Assembly (NCBI GenBank): GCA_964465355.1
Contig: CAYXJZ010000028.1
Coordinates: 1 to 35,814 of the forward strand
Reading direction: 5' to 3'
Source: JAABTL01 sp964465355
GTDB lineage: Bacteria; Deinococcota; Deinococci; Deinococcales; Trueperaceae
Length of the DNA stretch: 35,814 nucleotides
A model generated the notes under the pieces. The model was not told the origin of the DNA. It searched no databases and saw only the letters and a list, made by a program, of their open reading frames with translations. Shown one piece after another: positions 1-7,897 of this stretch. The translations under genes and the position numbers were made by a program. The first letter of the stretch is position 1; every line of letters begins with the position of its first letter.

Positions 1-97
1 GGTGGCTGCGCTGATCGACCGGGCGCTGTCGGGTGAGGACGCGGAAGCGCTGCGGCAAGAGGTGACCGCCTTGGCGCGGCGTCATCCCATGCCCTGA
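1..97 (+). CDS. glyA: C-terminal end of probable serine hydroxymethyltransferase (partial)
   Basis: Only the last 31 codons are present; the reading frame enters at base 2 and stops with TGA at 95-97. The peptide (VAALIDRALSGED... ending ALARRHPMP) has the look of the extreme C-terminus of serine hydroxymethyltransferase: a helix starting 'ALIDRAL', an acidic linker, then 'EV.AL.RR.P' just before the stop. If so, the full enzyme is a cytosolic PLP protein that interconverts serine and glycine and feeds one-carbon units to tetrahydrofolate. No active-site residue lies in the window, so the call rests on the tail alone. It converges with the leftward gene that ends at 107, leaving only 9 bp between the stops. 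Confidence 0.5.
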   Translation, partial: VAALIDRALSGEDAEALRQEVTALARRHPMP

Positions 98-106
98 GGC
101 ACAACC

Positions 107-1636
107 TCAGCTACGCCGTTTGCGCAGCCGCTCGAGGCTCTCCTGGAGGCTGATCCGCATGCGGTCCAAGGACTGGGCCAGGTCACCCAGCTCGTCCTTG
201 CGCTGCAGCTCGACGGGCTCGCTCAGTTCGCCCATGGCCACCCGCTTGGCCTCGTCGCGCAGCAGCTGCACATCGCGCGACACGCCGCCTGTGGCCAGCG
301 CCGCCCACAGGGCGCCGATCAGCGCGGCCACCGCAGTCGCTGCAGCCAGCGAGCCGAAGTGCTCATCCCTGACCTCGGCCGGCAGCAGGAACCAGATGGC
401 CGCCGCACCAAGGCCCCATGAGAGCAGCACGGGCAGCGTCACCTGTGCAGCGAGGCGCCTGGCCAGACGGCCGCGACGACGACGTTCGCCGGCGGCCAGC
501 TCGGTCTCTGGCACGCCGGTGCGCTTGAGCGCCTCGTCCGGGGGCGGGCTGATGGTCAGGGCGGGCTCGGCCGACGATCGCGTCTGCCGGTAGACCGGGT
601 CGACCTGTCGGCTCTCCCCACCGGAGTCGCGGGGGCGCTGGGGCGCCTCGCTGCGGTCGCTGCGCAGGGCGCGCTGGGCCGCGGCGCGGGCGGTGGCGGC
701 TGCGCTCATGCCGTCACCGTCGGGCACAGGGGTGGGCTCGGCGCTGGGCGGCCGCACCATGGTGGCGGCCGGGTCCGTCGGGGTCATCAACAGGTTCTCT
801 GGATCGGTGGCGGGGGTGGTCCCACTCGGCTCGTCACGGGCGACGCGCGGGGCACGCGCCACCGGCACCGTCCCAGCAGCCTCGCGCGGCTGGGATGTTG
901 GACCGGCCTCGACCAGGCTGGGGCGCGGCGCCCGTTTGGGTGGCTGGATCAGCCGCTCGGAGGTGTCGCGCAGGTCCGTGGGCAGGTCGACGGGCAGCAT
1001 GATGTCGGCCGCGCCGAAGCCGGCCTCTGTCATGGGGGTGAGCTTGGGGTCGGGCGGGATGAAGTGGTGGGTGGCGTCCACCGAAGGAGCGTCGCTCGGG
1101 TCGAGGGCGGTGCCTGTGTCCAGGCCGGCCAACGGGTCACGACCGAGCGGCGCGACTGGGGCAGGGCCATGACCGAGGTCGAGGCCGGCGAGCACGTCGC
1201 CGTTGGAGGTGGTGATGGGGTCGGGCAGGGGGGTGACGGTGACGGCGGGCTCGTCGTCCACCTCTTCGTCCGTGATGACGGAGACCTCGGCCGATGGCTC
1301 GAGGGCAGCCGCCCACGATGCCGCGTCCGCCTCGGCCGGCGCAGCCTCGGCCGCAGGAGCAGGGGCGGCGGGGCGTTCACCTGAGCGGAAGATGGTCTCG
1401 TTCTCGAGCAGGGGACGGTGCAAGGCGGGCACGCCGGCCGCTTGCAGGCTGAGGGCGATGCGCATCGAGCGCTCCTCGCCGGCAGGGCGGGTGATGACGC
1501 CAGGCATGCGCGCCACCAGGGCCGCCGCCTTGACCTCGTCGAGGCCGAGGGCATCCTTGACCCGCGAGACGGTGATCTCGTGGGTCTCGTTCAAGCGACC
1601 GATCACCTCGACGACGAAGCGTGTGCCCTGGCTCAT
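107..1636 (-). CDS. Membrane HAMP-domain protein with N-terminal L7/L12-CTD-like domain
   Basis: A 509-residue protein starting MSQGTRF. The ATG at 1636 overlaps the stop of the upstream PATAN gene (ATGA), so I chose it over a longer in-frame extension that would read through that gene. Residues about 7-80 form a compact alpha/beta stretch (VVEVIGRLNE, VSRVKDALGLDEVKAAALVARMPG, LSLQAAGVPAL) whose pattern resembles the C-terminal domain of ribosomal protein L7/L12. Residues about 90-390 are a Pro/Ala/Asp-rich, probably disordered linker. Two membrane helices follow (about 399-420 and 430-452), then a HAMP-like helical pair (about 453-505) with the typical 'ELxQRKDELGDLAQSLDRM' pattern, and the protein ends there with no kinase, methyl-accepting or cyclase output. 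The long N-terminal part is probably cytoplasmic. A signalling or scaffold role with its PATAN partner is inferred. Confidence 0.7.
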   Translation of the reverse strand: MSQGTRFVVEVIGRLNETHEITVSRVKDALGLDEVKAAALVARMPGVITRPAGEERSMRIALSLQAAGVPALHRPLLENETIFRSGERPAAPAPAAEAAPAEADAASWAAALEPSAEVSVITDEEVDDEPAVTVTPLPDPITTSNGDVLAGLDLGHGPAPVAPLGRDPLAGLDTGTALDPSDAPSVDATHHFIPPDPKLTPMTEAGFGAADIMLPVDLPTDLRDTSERLIQPPKRAPRPSLVEAGPTSQPREAAGTVPVARAPRVARDEPSGTTPATDPENLLMTPTDPAATMVRPPSAEPTPVPDGDGMSAAATARAAAQRALRSDRSEAPQRPRDSGGESRQVDPVYRQTRSSAEPALTISPPPDEALKRTGVPETELAAGERRRRGRLARRLAAQVTLPVLLSWGLGAAAIWFLLPAEVRDEHFGSLAAATAVAALIGALWAALATGGVSRDVQLLRDEAKRVAMGELSEPVELQRKDELGDLAQSLDRMRISLQESLERLRKRRS

Positions 1637-2280
1637 CCAGATCCCTCCACCCGTCCATAGCCGTGATGGGCCAGGACGGCCTCGGCGCGGGCCAGGAAGT
1701 CCTGGCGTCCCTGCGCTGACTTGAACTGCCCGGCCACCGCCTGCACCAGGGTCCCCAACTCGTCGACCGGCAGCAGGCGCGGGCTGTGCCCGATGGCCTC
1801 GAAGGCCTCTTCCACGAAGATCTCGCCGATGGGGCCGGCCACCACGACCGCCGCCCACACCAGCCCTGGCACCAAGCCAGGGTCGGCCAGCGGGGTGGCC
1901 TTGAACTCGCCGTTGACACCAGCGCCGGAACCGCTGCCGGCGCCCAAGGTGCCGACGGCGTCGTCGTGGGCCACCGACAAGGAGAGCAGCAGGCGGTCGG
2001 TGGGCAGGTCGATGGTGGTGGAGGTCGGCTCCACCCCCACCTGGAAGGCGAAGCGACCGCGTGACCAGCCAAGCAGGTGACCGAGCGCTGGCACGCCCAT
2101 CAAGGTGCCCACCTCGGCATGGGTCACCCGACCCCGGCCCAGGTACACCGAACCCGATCCGATCCCGTCACCCACGACCGTCAGGCGCCCAGCGGCACCG
2201 TTCATCGAGAGGTACTGCAGGATGTGGGCCAGGACGCCGGGACCCAAGCGACCTTGCAAGGCGTTCACGCCCCTAAGCAT
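1633..2280 (-). CDS. PATAN (DUF4388) domain protein
   Basis: A 215-residue soluble protein. Residues about 5-100 match the PATAN/DUF4388 pattern: an initial 'LQGRLGPGVLAHILQYLSMNGAAGRLTV' helix-strand block, a strand 'GSVYLGRGRVTHAEVG', and a 'GVPALGHLLGWSRGRFAFQVG' closing segment. A Gly/Ala-rich linker leads to a helical C-terminal domain of about 75 residues (VEEAFEAIGHSPRLLPVDELGTLVQAVAGQF) that I cannot name. PATAN proteins are often tied to two-component and gliding/motility signalling. The start is the ATG at 2280; a GTG four codons later is possible. The gene lies first in a two-gene leftward operon with the HAMP protein (4-bp overlap). Its likely -10 overlaps that of the divergent hicd operon. 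Confidence 0.75.
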   Translation of the reverse strand: MLRGVNALQGRLGPGVLAHILQYLSMNGAAGRLTVVGDGIGSGSVYLGRGRVTHAEVGTLMGVPALGHLLGWSRGRFAFQVGVEPTSTTIDLPTDRLLLSLSVAHDDAVGTLGAGSGSGAGVNGEFKATPLADPGLVPGLVWAAVVVAGPIGEIFVEEAFEAIGHSPRLLPVDELGTLVQAVAGQFKSAQGRQDFLARAEAVLAHHGYGRVEGSG

Positions 2281-2303
2281 GCCATGGGGCCGCCATCAGG
2301 GTC

Positions 2304-2313
2304 ATGGTAACTT
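2304..2313. promoter_or_regulatory. Overlapping divergent -10 elements between PATAN gene and hicd
   Basis: On the + strand TGG-TAACTT (2305-2313) is an extended -10 (TGnTAnnnT) about 18 bases before the hicd start, placing the transcript start just at its GAGGAG ribosome site. On the - strand TACCAT (complement of 2304-2309) also fits TAnnnT and would serve the PATAN gene. No convincing -35 is visible for either. The assignment is by pattern only. Confidence 0.45.
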
Positions 2314-2331
2314 CGACCGAGGAGTCCTGCC

Positions 2332-3324
2332 TTGCCCACCATCTGCCTCATCGCTGGCGACGGCATCGGCACAGAGGTCGTGCCTGCCGCCCGTCGGCTG
2401 TTGGAAGCCACCGGCCTGCCGCTCGCCTTCACCGAGGCAGAGGCTGGCTGGTCCACCTTCGAGACCACCGGAAGCAGCGTGCCCCAAGCCACCTTGGAGA
2501 CGGTACGCGGCGCCGACGCCACCTTGGCCGGTGCCTTCACCGCCCCAAGCCGCAGTGTGCCCGGCTTCCAGGGCGCCATCCGCTACATGCGCCGCCAACT
2601 CGACCTCTACGCCAACCTGCGGCCGGCCAAGACCCGTCCCGTGCCCGACTGCTTCCAGAACGTCGACCTCATGATGGTGCGCGAGAACACCGAGGGTCTG
2701 TACGTCGAGAAGGAGCGCCGCTACGGCGACGTGGCCATCGCCGACGCCGCCATCAGCGTGCATGCCAGCCGCCGCATCGCCCGTGTGGCCGGCCGACAGG
2801 CGCGCGAGCGCCGCGGCATGGTGCACGTGGTGCACAAGGCCAACGTGCTGCCCATCACCTCCGGCCTCTTCCTCGAGACGGCCTTGGCCGTCCTGCACGA
2901 GGAGTTCCCCGAGGTACGCGTGCACGACATCATCGTCGACGCCTGCGCCATGCGCCTCGTGCGCGACCCGCAGAGCTTCGACGTGCTGGTCACCACCAAC
3001 CTCTTCGGCGACATCCTCTCCGACCTCATGGCCGGCCTGGTGGGCGGCCTCGGCCTTGCGCCATCGGCCAACGTGGGCGACGACCACGCCATCTTCGAGC
3101 CGGTGCACGGCTCGGCGCCCGACATCGCGGGCAAGGGCGTGGCCAACCCGACGGCCACCTTCCTCAGCGCCTGCCAGATGCTCGACCACCTTGGCGAGCA
3201 CCAGGTGGCAAGGCGCATCGAGTCCGCCATCGACAGGGTGCTGGAGCGCGGCGAGCTGACCCCCGACCTGGGTGGCAGAGCCAGCACATCCAGCTTCACC
3301 GACGCCGTCATCGCGGCGCTCTGA
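2332..3324 (+). CDS. hicd: Homoisocitrate dehydrogenase (beta-decarboxylating dehydrogenase)
   Basis: A 330-residue isocitrate/isopropylmalate-dehydrogenase family enzyme. It oxidatively decarboxylates homoisocitrate to 2-oxoadipate with NAD in the alpha-aminoadipate route to lysine. The sequence follows Thermus homoisocitrate dehydrogenase closely: 'GDGIGTEVVPAA' near the N-terminus, the substrate loop and arginines 'YMRRQLDLYANLRPAK', 'VRENTEGLYVEKERRYGDVAIADA', 'HKANVLP', the metal-binding 'DIIVDACAM' and 'TTNLFGDILSD', and the cofactor loop 'EPVHGSAPDIAGKG.ANPTA'. The start is TTG at 2332, supported by GAGGAG at 2319-2324 seven bases upstream. It is first in an operon with ftsX and the envC-like gene, an unexpected pairing of lysine synthesis with division. 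Isocitrate or tartrate activity cannot be excluded from sequence alone. Confidence 0.85.
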   Translation: MPTICLIAGDGIGTEVVPAARRLLEATGLPLAFTEAEAGWSTFETTGSSVPQATLETVRGADATLAGAFTAPSRSVPGFQGAIRYMRRQLDLYANLRPAKTRPVPDCFQNVDLMMVRENTEGLYVEKERRYGDVAIADAAISVHASRRIARVAGRQARERRGMVHVVHKANVLPITSGLFLETALAVLHEEFPEVRVHDIIVDACAMRLVRDPQSFDVLVTTNLFGDILSDLMAGLVGGLGLAPSANVGDDHAIFEPVHGSAPDIAGKGVANPTATFLSACQMLDHLGEHQVARRIESAIDRVLERGELTPDLGGRASTSSFTDAVIAAL

Positions 3325-3337
3325 AGGCAGGCCAGCG

Positions 3338-4201
3338 GTGAGCTACGCCCTATCGCAAGCCATGCGGGCCATCCGCGGCAACTGGGTGGCCAGCGTGGCC
3401 ACCATCACCACCATGACGCTGTCGCTGACCATCCTGGCCGGCTTCAGCCTGGTGAGCCTCAACCTCAACTACGTGCTGGCCGCGCTGCAGAGCGAGTTGG
3501 AGGTCACCGCCTTCTTGGGCGACGGCGCCGACGGCGGCCGGCTGCTCGACACCGTGCGCACCTGGCCAGAGGTGGTGCAGGTGGAGTTCATCGGCAAGGA
3601 CAGGGCGCTGGCCGAACTGGTGACCGACCTGCCCGGCCTTGCCACCGCCGCCACCTTGGGTGACAACCCCCTGCCCGACACCCTGCGCATGCGGCTGCTC
3701 GACCCCGGCCAGACCCAGGTGGTGCGCATCCGCCTCGAGCAGCTACCCGGCGTCTGGGACGTGGAGGACGGCTCCGACGCGGTCAACGTCTTCCTGGCCG
3801 TGAGCGAGGCGCTGCGCGTCATCGGCTTCATCCTCATCGTGGTGCTGCTGTCGGCGGCGCTGTTCGCCATCGTCAACTCCATCCGCGCAGCCATCACGGC
3901 ACGCCAGCAGGAGATCGAGGTGCAGCGGCTTGTAGGCGCCACCCGCGGCTTCATCCGGGCGCCCTTCCTCATCGAGGGCTTCCTCCTTGGGTTGATGAGC
4001 GCGGTGGTGACGCTGGCGCTGATCATCCCCGGCTACCAGATCGTGGTGGCGCGCCTTGCGCCGCAGCTGCCCTTCGTGCCCTTCGTGCGCGACCCGGCCA
4101 TGCTGGGCCAGGTGACGGTGCTGCTCACCGTGCTGGCCCTGCTGGTTGGACTGGTGGGCAGCGCCATCTCCATCTCGCAGCATCTGCGCGAGCGGGACTG
4201 A
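3338..4201 (+). CDS. ftsX: Cell division protein FtsX
   Basis: A 287-residue inner-membrane protein of the FtsX/permease family. After a short cytoplasmic N-terminus (SYALSQAMRAIRGNW) come TM1 (about 20-45), an external domain of about 120 residues (VTAFLGDGADGGRLLD..., VQVEFIGKDRALAEL, 'NPLPDTLRM'), and three more membrane helices with the family motif 'RQQEIEVQRLVGATRGFIRAPFLIEG' between TM2 and TM3. FtsX works with the ATPase FtsE to pass ATP hydrolysis across the membrane to periplasmic activators of murein hydrolases. I chose the GTG at 3338, 13 bases after the hicd stop, because FtsX proteins begin close to this segment; AAGG lies about 10 bases upstream. ftsE is not in the window. The envC-like gene follows 3 bases after the stop. 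Confidence 0.9.
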   Translation: MSYALSQAMRAIRGNWVASVATITTMTLSLTILAGFSLVSLNLNYVLAALQSELEVTAFLGDGADGGRLLDTVRTWPEVVQVEFIGKDRALAELVTDLPGLATAATLGDNPLPDTLRMRLLDPGQTQVVRIRLEQLPGVWDVEDGSDAVNVFLAVSEALRVIGFILIVVLLSAALFAIVNSIRAAITARQQEIEVQRLVGATRGFIRAPFLIEGFLLGLMSAVVTLALIIPGYQIVVARLAPQLPFVPFVRDPAMLGQVTVLLTVLALLVGLVGSAISISQHLRERD

Positions 4202-4204
4202 GCG

Positions 4205-5491
4205 ATGGTCCGTCGCATCCTGCGTCTCCTGGTCGTCTGGGTGGCCGCCGCCGGCCTGCTCCTTGGTGGTGTCGTCGCCCAGGTCGACCGCAGCGAGCAG
4301 GCGCGCATCGAGGCCGAGCTGGCCGAGGGGCAACGCGTCATGGAGGCCCGCCGCGCCGAGATCGCACGCATCACCGAGGCCCTCGGCTCCACCGAGGCCA
4401 GGCTGCGCCAGCAGATCGCCGAGCGCGACCGGGTCGCCGCCCAGATCGGCAGCCTGGAGACGCAGCGCGCGCAGTTGCAGCTGGAGGTCGCCGGCCTGGA
4501 GGCCGAGGTGGTCGCCACCGAGGAGCGCGTCGCCGGGCTCGAGGCCGACCTTGGCGTGGTCATGGAGCGTGTGCGCGGGCTGCTGCTCAACCTGCATCGC
4601 CAGCGCGCCTCCGGCTACGGCACCGTGCTCGGCCGGGCCGACTCCTTCCATGAGCTGCTGCTGCAGCAGCGCTTCGTGTCGATGATGGCCGCCCAGGACG
4701 TGGCGGTGGTGCAGGAGCTCGACGCGCTGCTGAGCGAGCTGGCGCAGGCGAGGCGCGAGTTGGAGGCGCAGATCGCCGGCCTGCGCGCGAGAGAGACCGA
4801 GCTGGCGGCCAACACCGTGGCCCTGGAGGGCACACGCCTGCAGCTCGACGTGCTCATCGCCGACCTGCGCTCCACCGAGGACGGCCAACGGGCCGAGCAG
4901 CGCTCGCTGCTCGAGGCGCAGGAGGCCATGCAGGCCCAACTGCTCGACCTCGACCGGGCGCTGGCGCGGGAGATCGCCAGGCTGGAGGCCGAGGAGGCGT
5001 GGTTGCGCCAGCAGGCCCAGAACTTCGTCGACGACCGCGCAAGGCAGGCCGAGCTGGAGGCCCAGGCCGACCAGGCGCGGGCGCAGCGGGACAACCTGGT
5101 CAACCCCACGCCAAGCGCGGTGCCCGGCTTCATCAACCCGCTGGAGTCCTCTGTGCTGGTCGCCCGCTTCGGCGACAACGGCAACAGCTTCATCAGCCTG
5201 CGGGCGAGCAGCCCCAACGCCGCGGTGCGGGCCATGCGCGGCGGCACGGTGGTGGTGGCCAGCCTGGCAGGCGCCAACATCGGCTACATGGTGGCGGTGC
5301 GCCACGACGACGGGGTCACCACCGCCTACACCAACCTGCGGCAGCCGGTGGTGGAGGTGAACCAGGTGGTGCCCGCCGGGCAGGTGCTGGGCTACCTGGG
5401 CGGCAGCTCGCTGGTGCCCGCCGACATGCTGAACCTCTACCTGCAGCGCAGTGGCGTCTTCGTCGATCCGGCATCCCTCCTCGGGCTCTAG
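4205..5491 (+). CDS. EnvC-like murein hydrolase activator: coiled coil plus degenerate LytM (M23) domain
   Basis: A 428-residue exported protein. An N-terminal hydrophobic segment (ILRLLVVWVAAAGLLLGGVVAQ) acts as signal peptide or anchor. Residues about 28-300 are long coiled coils rich in Glu, Arg, Ala and Gln. A C-terminal LytM-like domain covers about 310-428 ('GFINPLESSVLVARFGDNGNSF', 'VRAMRGGTVVVASL', 'GYMVAVRHDDGVTTAYTNL', 'VVPAGQVLGYLGGSS'). The zinc ligands of active M23 peptidases are absent: the usual 'YaHL' reads YTNL and the final 'HxH' reads LNLYL. This is the state of EnvC, which activates amidases rather than cutting murein itself. The gene begins 3 bases after ftsX, so translational coupling is likely. 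With the amidase encoded at 7898-9484 it would form an FtsX-EnvC-amidase chain (inference). Confidence 0.82.
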   Translation: MVRRILRLLVVWVAAAGLLLGGVVAQVDRSEQARIEAELAEGQRVMEARRAEIARITEALGSTEARLRQQIAERDRVAAQIGSLETQRAQLQLEVAGLEAEVVATEERVAGLEADLGVVMERVRGLLLNLHRQRASGYGTVLGRADSFHELLLQQRFVSMMAAQDVAVVQELDALLSELAQARRELEAQIAGLRARETELAANTVALEGTRLQLDVLIADLRSTEDGQRAEQRSLLEAQEAMQAQLLDLDRALAREIARLEAEEAWLRQQAQNFVDDRARQAELEAQADQARAQRDNLVNPTPSAVPGFINPLESSVLVARFGDNGNSFISLRASSPNAAVRAMRGGTVVVASLAGANIGYMVAVRHDDGVTTAYTNLRQPVVEVNQVVPAGQVLGYLGGSSLVPADMLNLYLQRSGVFVDPASLLGL

Positions 5492-5536
5492 ACCGCCGGA
5501 CCGCTCTCCACATCCCCAACCGCCTCGCCTTTGCCT

Positions 5537-5542
5537 TATGCT
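5537..5542 (+). promoter_or_regulatory. -10 element for leaderless cyclase transcript
   Basis: TATGCT fits TAnnnT and ends six bases before the ATG at 5549, so transcription would begin at or next to the start codon. No Shine-Dalgarno sequence and no good -35 is visible. Confidence 0.45.
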
Positions 5543-5548
5543 CCTTCC

Positions 5549-7666
5549 ATGCGCTGCACGGCATGCGGTCAGGCCAACGCCACCGGCATGCGTTACTGCG
5601 GCATGTGCGGTCGCCCGCTCGGTGAGCACGCCGGCGAACGCGAACGCCGCCGCGTCAGCGTGCTCTTCGTCGACCTGACCGGCTTCAGCGGCGCCACCCA
5701 CGACCTCGATCCGGAGGAACTGCGCGACCTGGCCGACGAGATGCTCACCGCCGTCGCCAGCGTCATCGAGGACTACGACGGCTACGTCGACGCCTTCAGG
5801 GGCGACGGCCTGTTGGCCGTGTTCGGCGCCCCGCGCTCGCATCCCGACGACCCATACAGAGCGGTGGTGGCCGCCGAGGCCAGCCTGCGCGCCATCGAAC
5901 GCGTGAGCCGCAACAAGGACATCGACATGCAGGGCCGCGCCGGGGTGGCCACCGGCGTGGTCATCGCCGGGGCGCTCGGCTCCGGCCGGGTGCGCGAGTA
6001 CACGGTCATGGGCAGCACGGTGAACCTGGCCAGCCGGCTGGAGCATGCCGCCGGGCCGGGCGAGGTCTGGACCACCGAGGCCACCTTCCAGGCCACCCGC
6101 CACCGTCTCACCTTCGAGACCGTCACCGACCTCCAACTGGCCGGCTTCCCCAACGTGACCGAGGCCTTCAAGCTGGTCTCGCACGAACGGCGCGAGGTCG
6201 ACCCCTATGCCCAACTGCGCCTGGTCGGCCGCCTGGCCGAGCTGGAGAAGCTCGAGCGCCGACGCAGCGAGGTGGAGAGGGACGGCCAGGCCGGGGTGCT
6301 GTGGCTGGTGGGTGAGGCGGGCAGCGGCAAGAGCCGCTTGCTGCGGGGCTTCGCCGGCCGCGTGCCAGAGGGCAGCCGGGTGTTGTGGCTCAACCAACAG
6401 GACGGCCGCAGCTTCGGCTGGAACGCCCTGGCCGACCAGCTCTTCGAGCTCAGCGAGGCCGAGGACCCGCGCAGCCGCCACGCGCACGTGGCCGAGCGAC
6501 TGGCCGAACTGCTGCCAGGCGAGGAGCGGTGGCATCAGGAGATCCTCAGCAGCCTCGACCTGGCGCCGGACACGCCGTACAGGCGGCTGGAGCGCCGCAA
6601 CGTCGACCGCCGCCTGCTGGCCTGGCGCGACCTGCTGGCCGCCCTGCCGCAACGTCAGGCAGGCCTGCGCTCGCTGGTGCTGATCAGCGACAGCGACCGC
6701 TTCGATCCCATGCTGGGCGACTTCATCGGGCTGCTGGCCGAGGTCGCATCGCCCATCCTGGTGCTGCGCAGCAGCCGCGGCCGCTACCTGCCAGGCGGCG
6801 TGAGCGCGCTGACGCTGGCGCCGCTGTCGCTTCCCGAGAGCCTCGAGCTGCTCGAGCAGGTGGCCGACCCCGTCTTCGGCGCAGCCGCCCGGGCACTGGT
6901 GCAGCAGGTGGGCGGCGTGCCTGCCAGTGTCCTCGAGCTGGGGCGCACCCTCTCGGTGACCCAGGACGCGCACGTCGGCGGCTCGCTGACCTCCTTGGTG
7001 CAGGCCCGCCTCGACATGCTCGACCCGCGCGCCAGGCGCCTGCTGGCCGTGGCCGCCGCCGTGGGCGAGCGCAGTTGGGAAGGCCTGCTGCGCAGCCTGA
7101 TGCCAGAAGCACGCAGCGACCTGCGTCTGCTGAGGCGCTCGGAGCTGCTGCTGCGCGAGGCCAGCTCCAGCCTGCCGGGCGAGGTGGAGTACCGATTCCG
7201 CTCCGAGCTGCTGCGGCGCGCTGCCCTGCAGATGGCGCCCTTCGCCGAACGGCCGCCGGTCCATCTGCGCATCGCCACCTGGCTGGAGCAGACCGCGCCG
7301 CTCAGCTTCTCGGAGCTCACCGCCGAGCACTTCGAACGGGCAGGCGCGCCCGAAGCCGCCTTCGCCCATTACCTGGCCGCGGCCGCCGAGGCAGAGGCCG
7401 ACTTCGACACGCTGCACGCCGACCACCTCTATCAGCATCTCAGCAGCCTGCCGCTGCCGCCAGAGCTGCGTGCCCAGGGCCTCTTGGCTTATGCCCAGGC
7501 GGCCTCGGCCAGGGGCGCGGCAGCCTTGGCCCTGCAGCAGCTCGAGCGGGCGCGCGACGCGCTGGCCGGCTGTGAGTCGGAGGCCTGCGGGCAGTTGCGC
7601 AGCAGTGAGCAGCGGTTGCGGGAGGAGTTGGAGAACGGGTTGGTCGGGGCGGTGAAGGAGGCCTAG
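5549..7666 (+). CDS. Class III nucleotidyl cyclase with zinc ribbon and AAA ATPase region
   Basis: A 705-residue soluble protein. A zinc ribbon at the N-terminus has Cys3, Cys6, Cys17 and Cys20. The class III cyclase domain spans about 36-210: metal-binding Asp42 (LFVDLTGFS) and Asp86 (FRGDGLLAVFGAP), and transition-state Asn159 and Arg163 (VNLASRLE). The position that usually holds the base-specifying Lys (VDKFxGD in relatives) is Ala82, while Thr152 sits where many bacterial enzymes carry Thr. An ATPase domain follows with a P-loop GEAGSGKS at 255-262, then a helical C-terminal half resembling the TPR-like region of LuxR/guanylate-cyclase-type STAND proteins. It probably makes cAMP or another cyclic nucleotide in response to an unknown signal. 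I used the ATG at 5549, not the TTG six codons earlier, because the -10 lies between them. A perfect hairpin follows the stop directly. Confidence 0.82.
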   Translation: MRCTACGQANATGMRYCGMCGRPLGEHAGERERRRVSVLFVDLTGFSGATHDLDPEELRDLADEMLTAVASVIEDYDGYVDAFRGDGLLAVFGAPRSHPDDPYRAVVAAEASLRAIERVSRNKDIDMQGRAGVATGVVIAGALGSGRVREYTVMGSTVNLASRLEHAAGPGEVWTTEATFQATRHRLTFETVTDLQLAGFPNVTEAFKLVSHERREVDPYAQLRLVGRLAELEKLERRRSEVERDGQAGVLWLVGEAGSGKSRLLRGFAGRVPEGSRVLWLNQQDGRSFGWNALADQLFELSEAEDPRSRHAHVAERLAELLPGEERWHQEILSSLDLAPDTPYRRLERRNVDRRLLAWRDLLAALPQRQAGLRSLVLISDSDRFDPMLGDFIGLLAEVASPILVLRSSRGRYLPGGVSALTLAPLSLPESLELLEQVADPVFGAAARALVQQVGGVPASVLELGRTLSVTQDAHVGGSLTSLVQARLDMLDPRARRLLAVAAAVGERSWEGLLRSLMPEARSDLRLLRRSELLLREASSSLPGEVEYRFRSELLRRAALQMAPFAERPPVHLRIATWLEQTAPLSFSELTAEHFERAGAPEAAFAHYLAAAAEAEADFDTLHADHLYQHLSSLPLPPELRAQGLLAYAQAASARGAAALALQQLERARDALAGCESEACGQLRSSEQRLREELENGLVGAVKEA

Positions 7667-7761
7667 TCGGCGACGACGATGCGCTCGTCGCCGAACTTGG
7701 CCGTGGCCTCGCCGCGTGCCACCGCCTCCGGTGGGAACCGAGTGGAGTCCTGGTTCCTCAT
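7663..7761 (-). CDS. Possible 32-residue small protein, doubtful
   Basis: An open frame on the - strand from ATG at 7761 to TAG at 7665-7663, sharing the CTAG with the stop of the cyclase gene. The peptide starts MRNQDSTRFPPEAV and ends KFGDERIVVAD. It is one of the few protein-like stretches in the 231-bp gap between the cyclase and amidase genes. There is no clear ribosome site or -10, and the 3' end lies within a hairpin, so it may be chance. I recognise no family. Confidence 0.15.
   Translation of the reverse strand: MRNQDSTRFPPEAVARGEATAKFGDERIVVAD
7667..7694. terminator. Perfect 10-bp hairpin immediately after the cyclase stop
   Basis: TCGGCGACGA (7667-7676) and TCGTCGCCGA (7685-7694) are exact reverse complements around an 8-base loop. 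The stem begins on the base after the TAG stop. No T-run follows, so it may terminate without a U-tract, act as an RNA 3'-end stabiliser, or be a protein site. The rest of the gap up to 7878 shows nothing else I can support. Confidence 0.5.
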
Positions 7762-7878
7762 GAAGCCGCCCCGCCAGGCGAGTCGCCGCCACGCCGCCCC
7801 ACCCAAGACGCGCAGCCGGCATCTAGGTGGGAGACCCGTCCCAGACGTTAACCATCGCACGACCCCCCACGAAACGCG

Positions 7879-7887
7879 TGCTACTCT
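7879..7887 (+). promoter_or_regulatory. Extended -10 promoter of the amidase gene
   Basis: TGC-TACTCT fits TGnTAnnnT and ends ten bases before the GTG at 7898, giving a leader of about three bases. No ribosome site precedes the GTG, which argues for leaderless translation. This element is what decides the start codon. Confidence 0.5.
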
Positions 7888-7897
7888 GGTCTTTAGC

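Noticed and set aside
2304..3341. A 345-codon + strand frame overlapping hicd.
   Set aside because: Its product is Arg/His/Gly-rich without motifs; hicd in the other frame matches a known enzyme throughout.
4205..5491. Active M23 endopeptidase as the role of the EnvC-like protein.
   Set aside because: All expected zinc-ligand positions lack His/Asp, so catalysis is unlikely.
3743..7822. A 1359-codon open frame on the - strand.
   Set aside because: It runs antisense through ftsX, the envC-like gene and the cyclase gene, which have clear families. Its sequence is rich in Gln, His, Gly and Ala in the manner of GC-rich antisense artefacts, with no recognisable domain.
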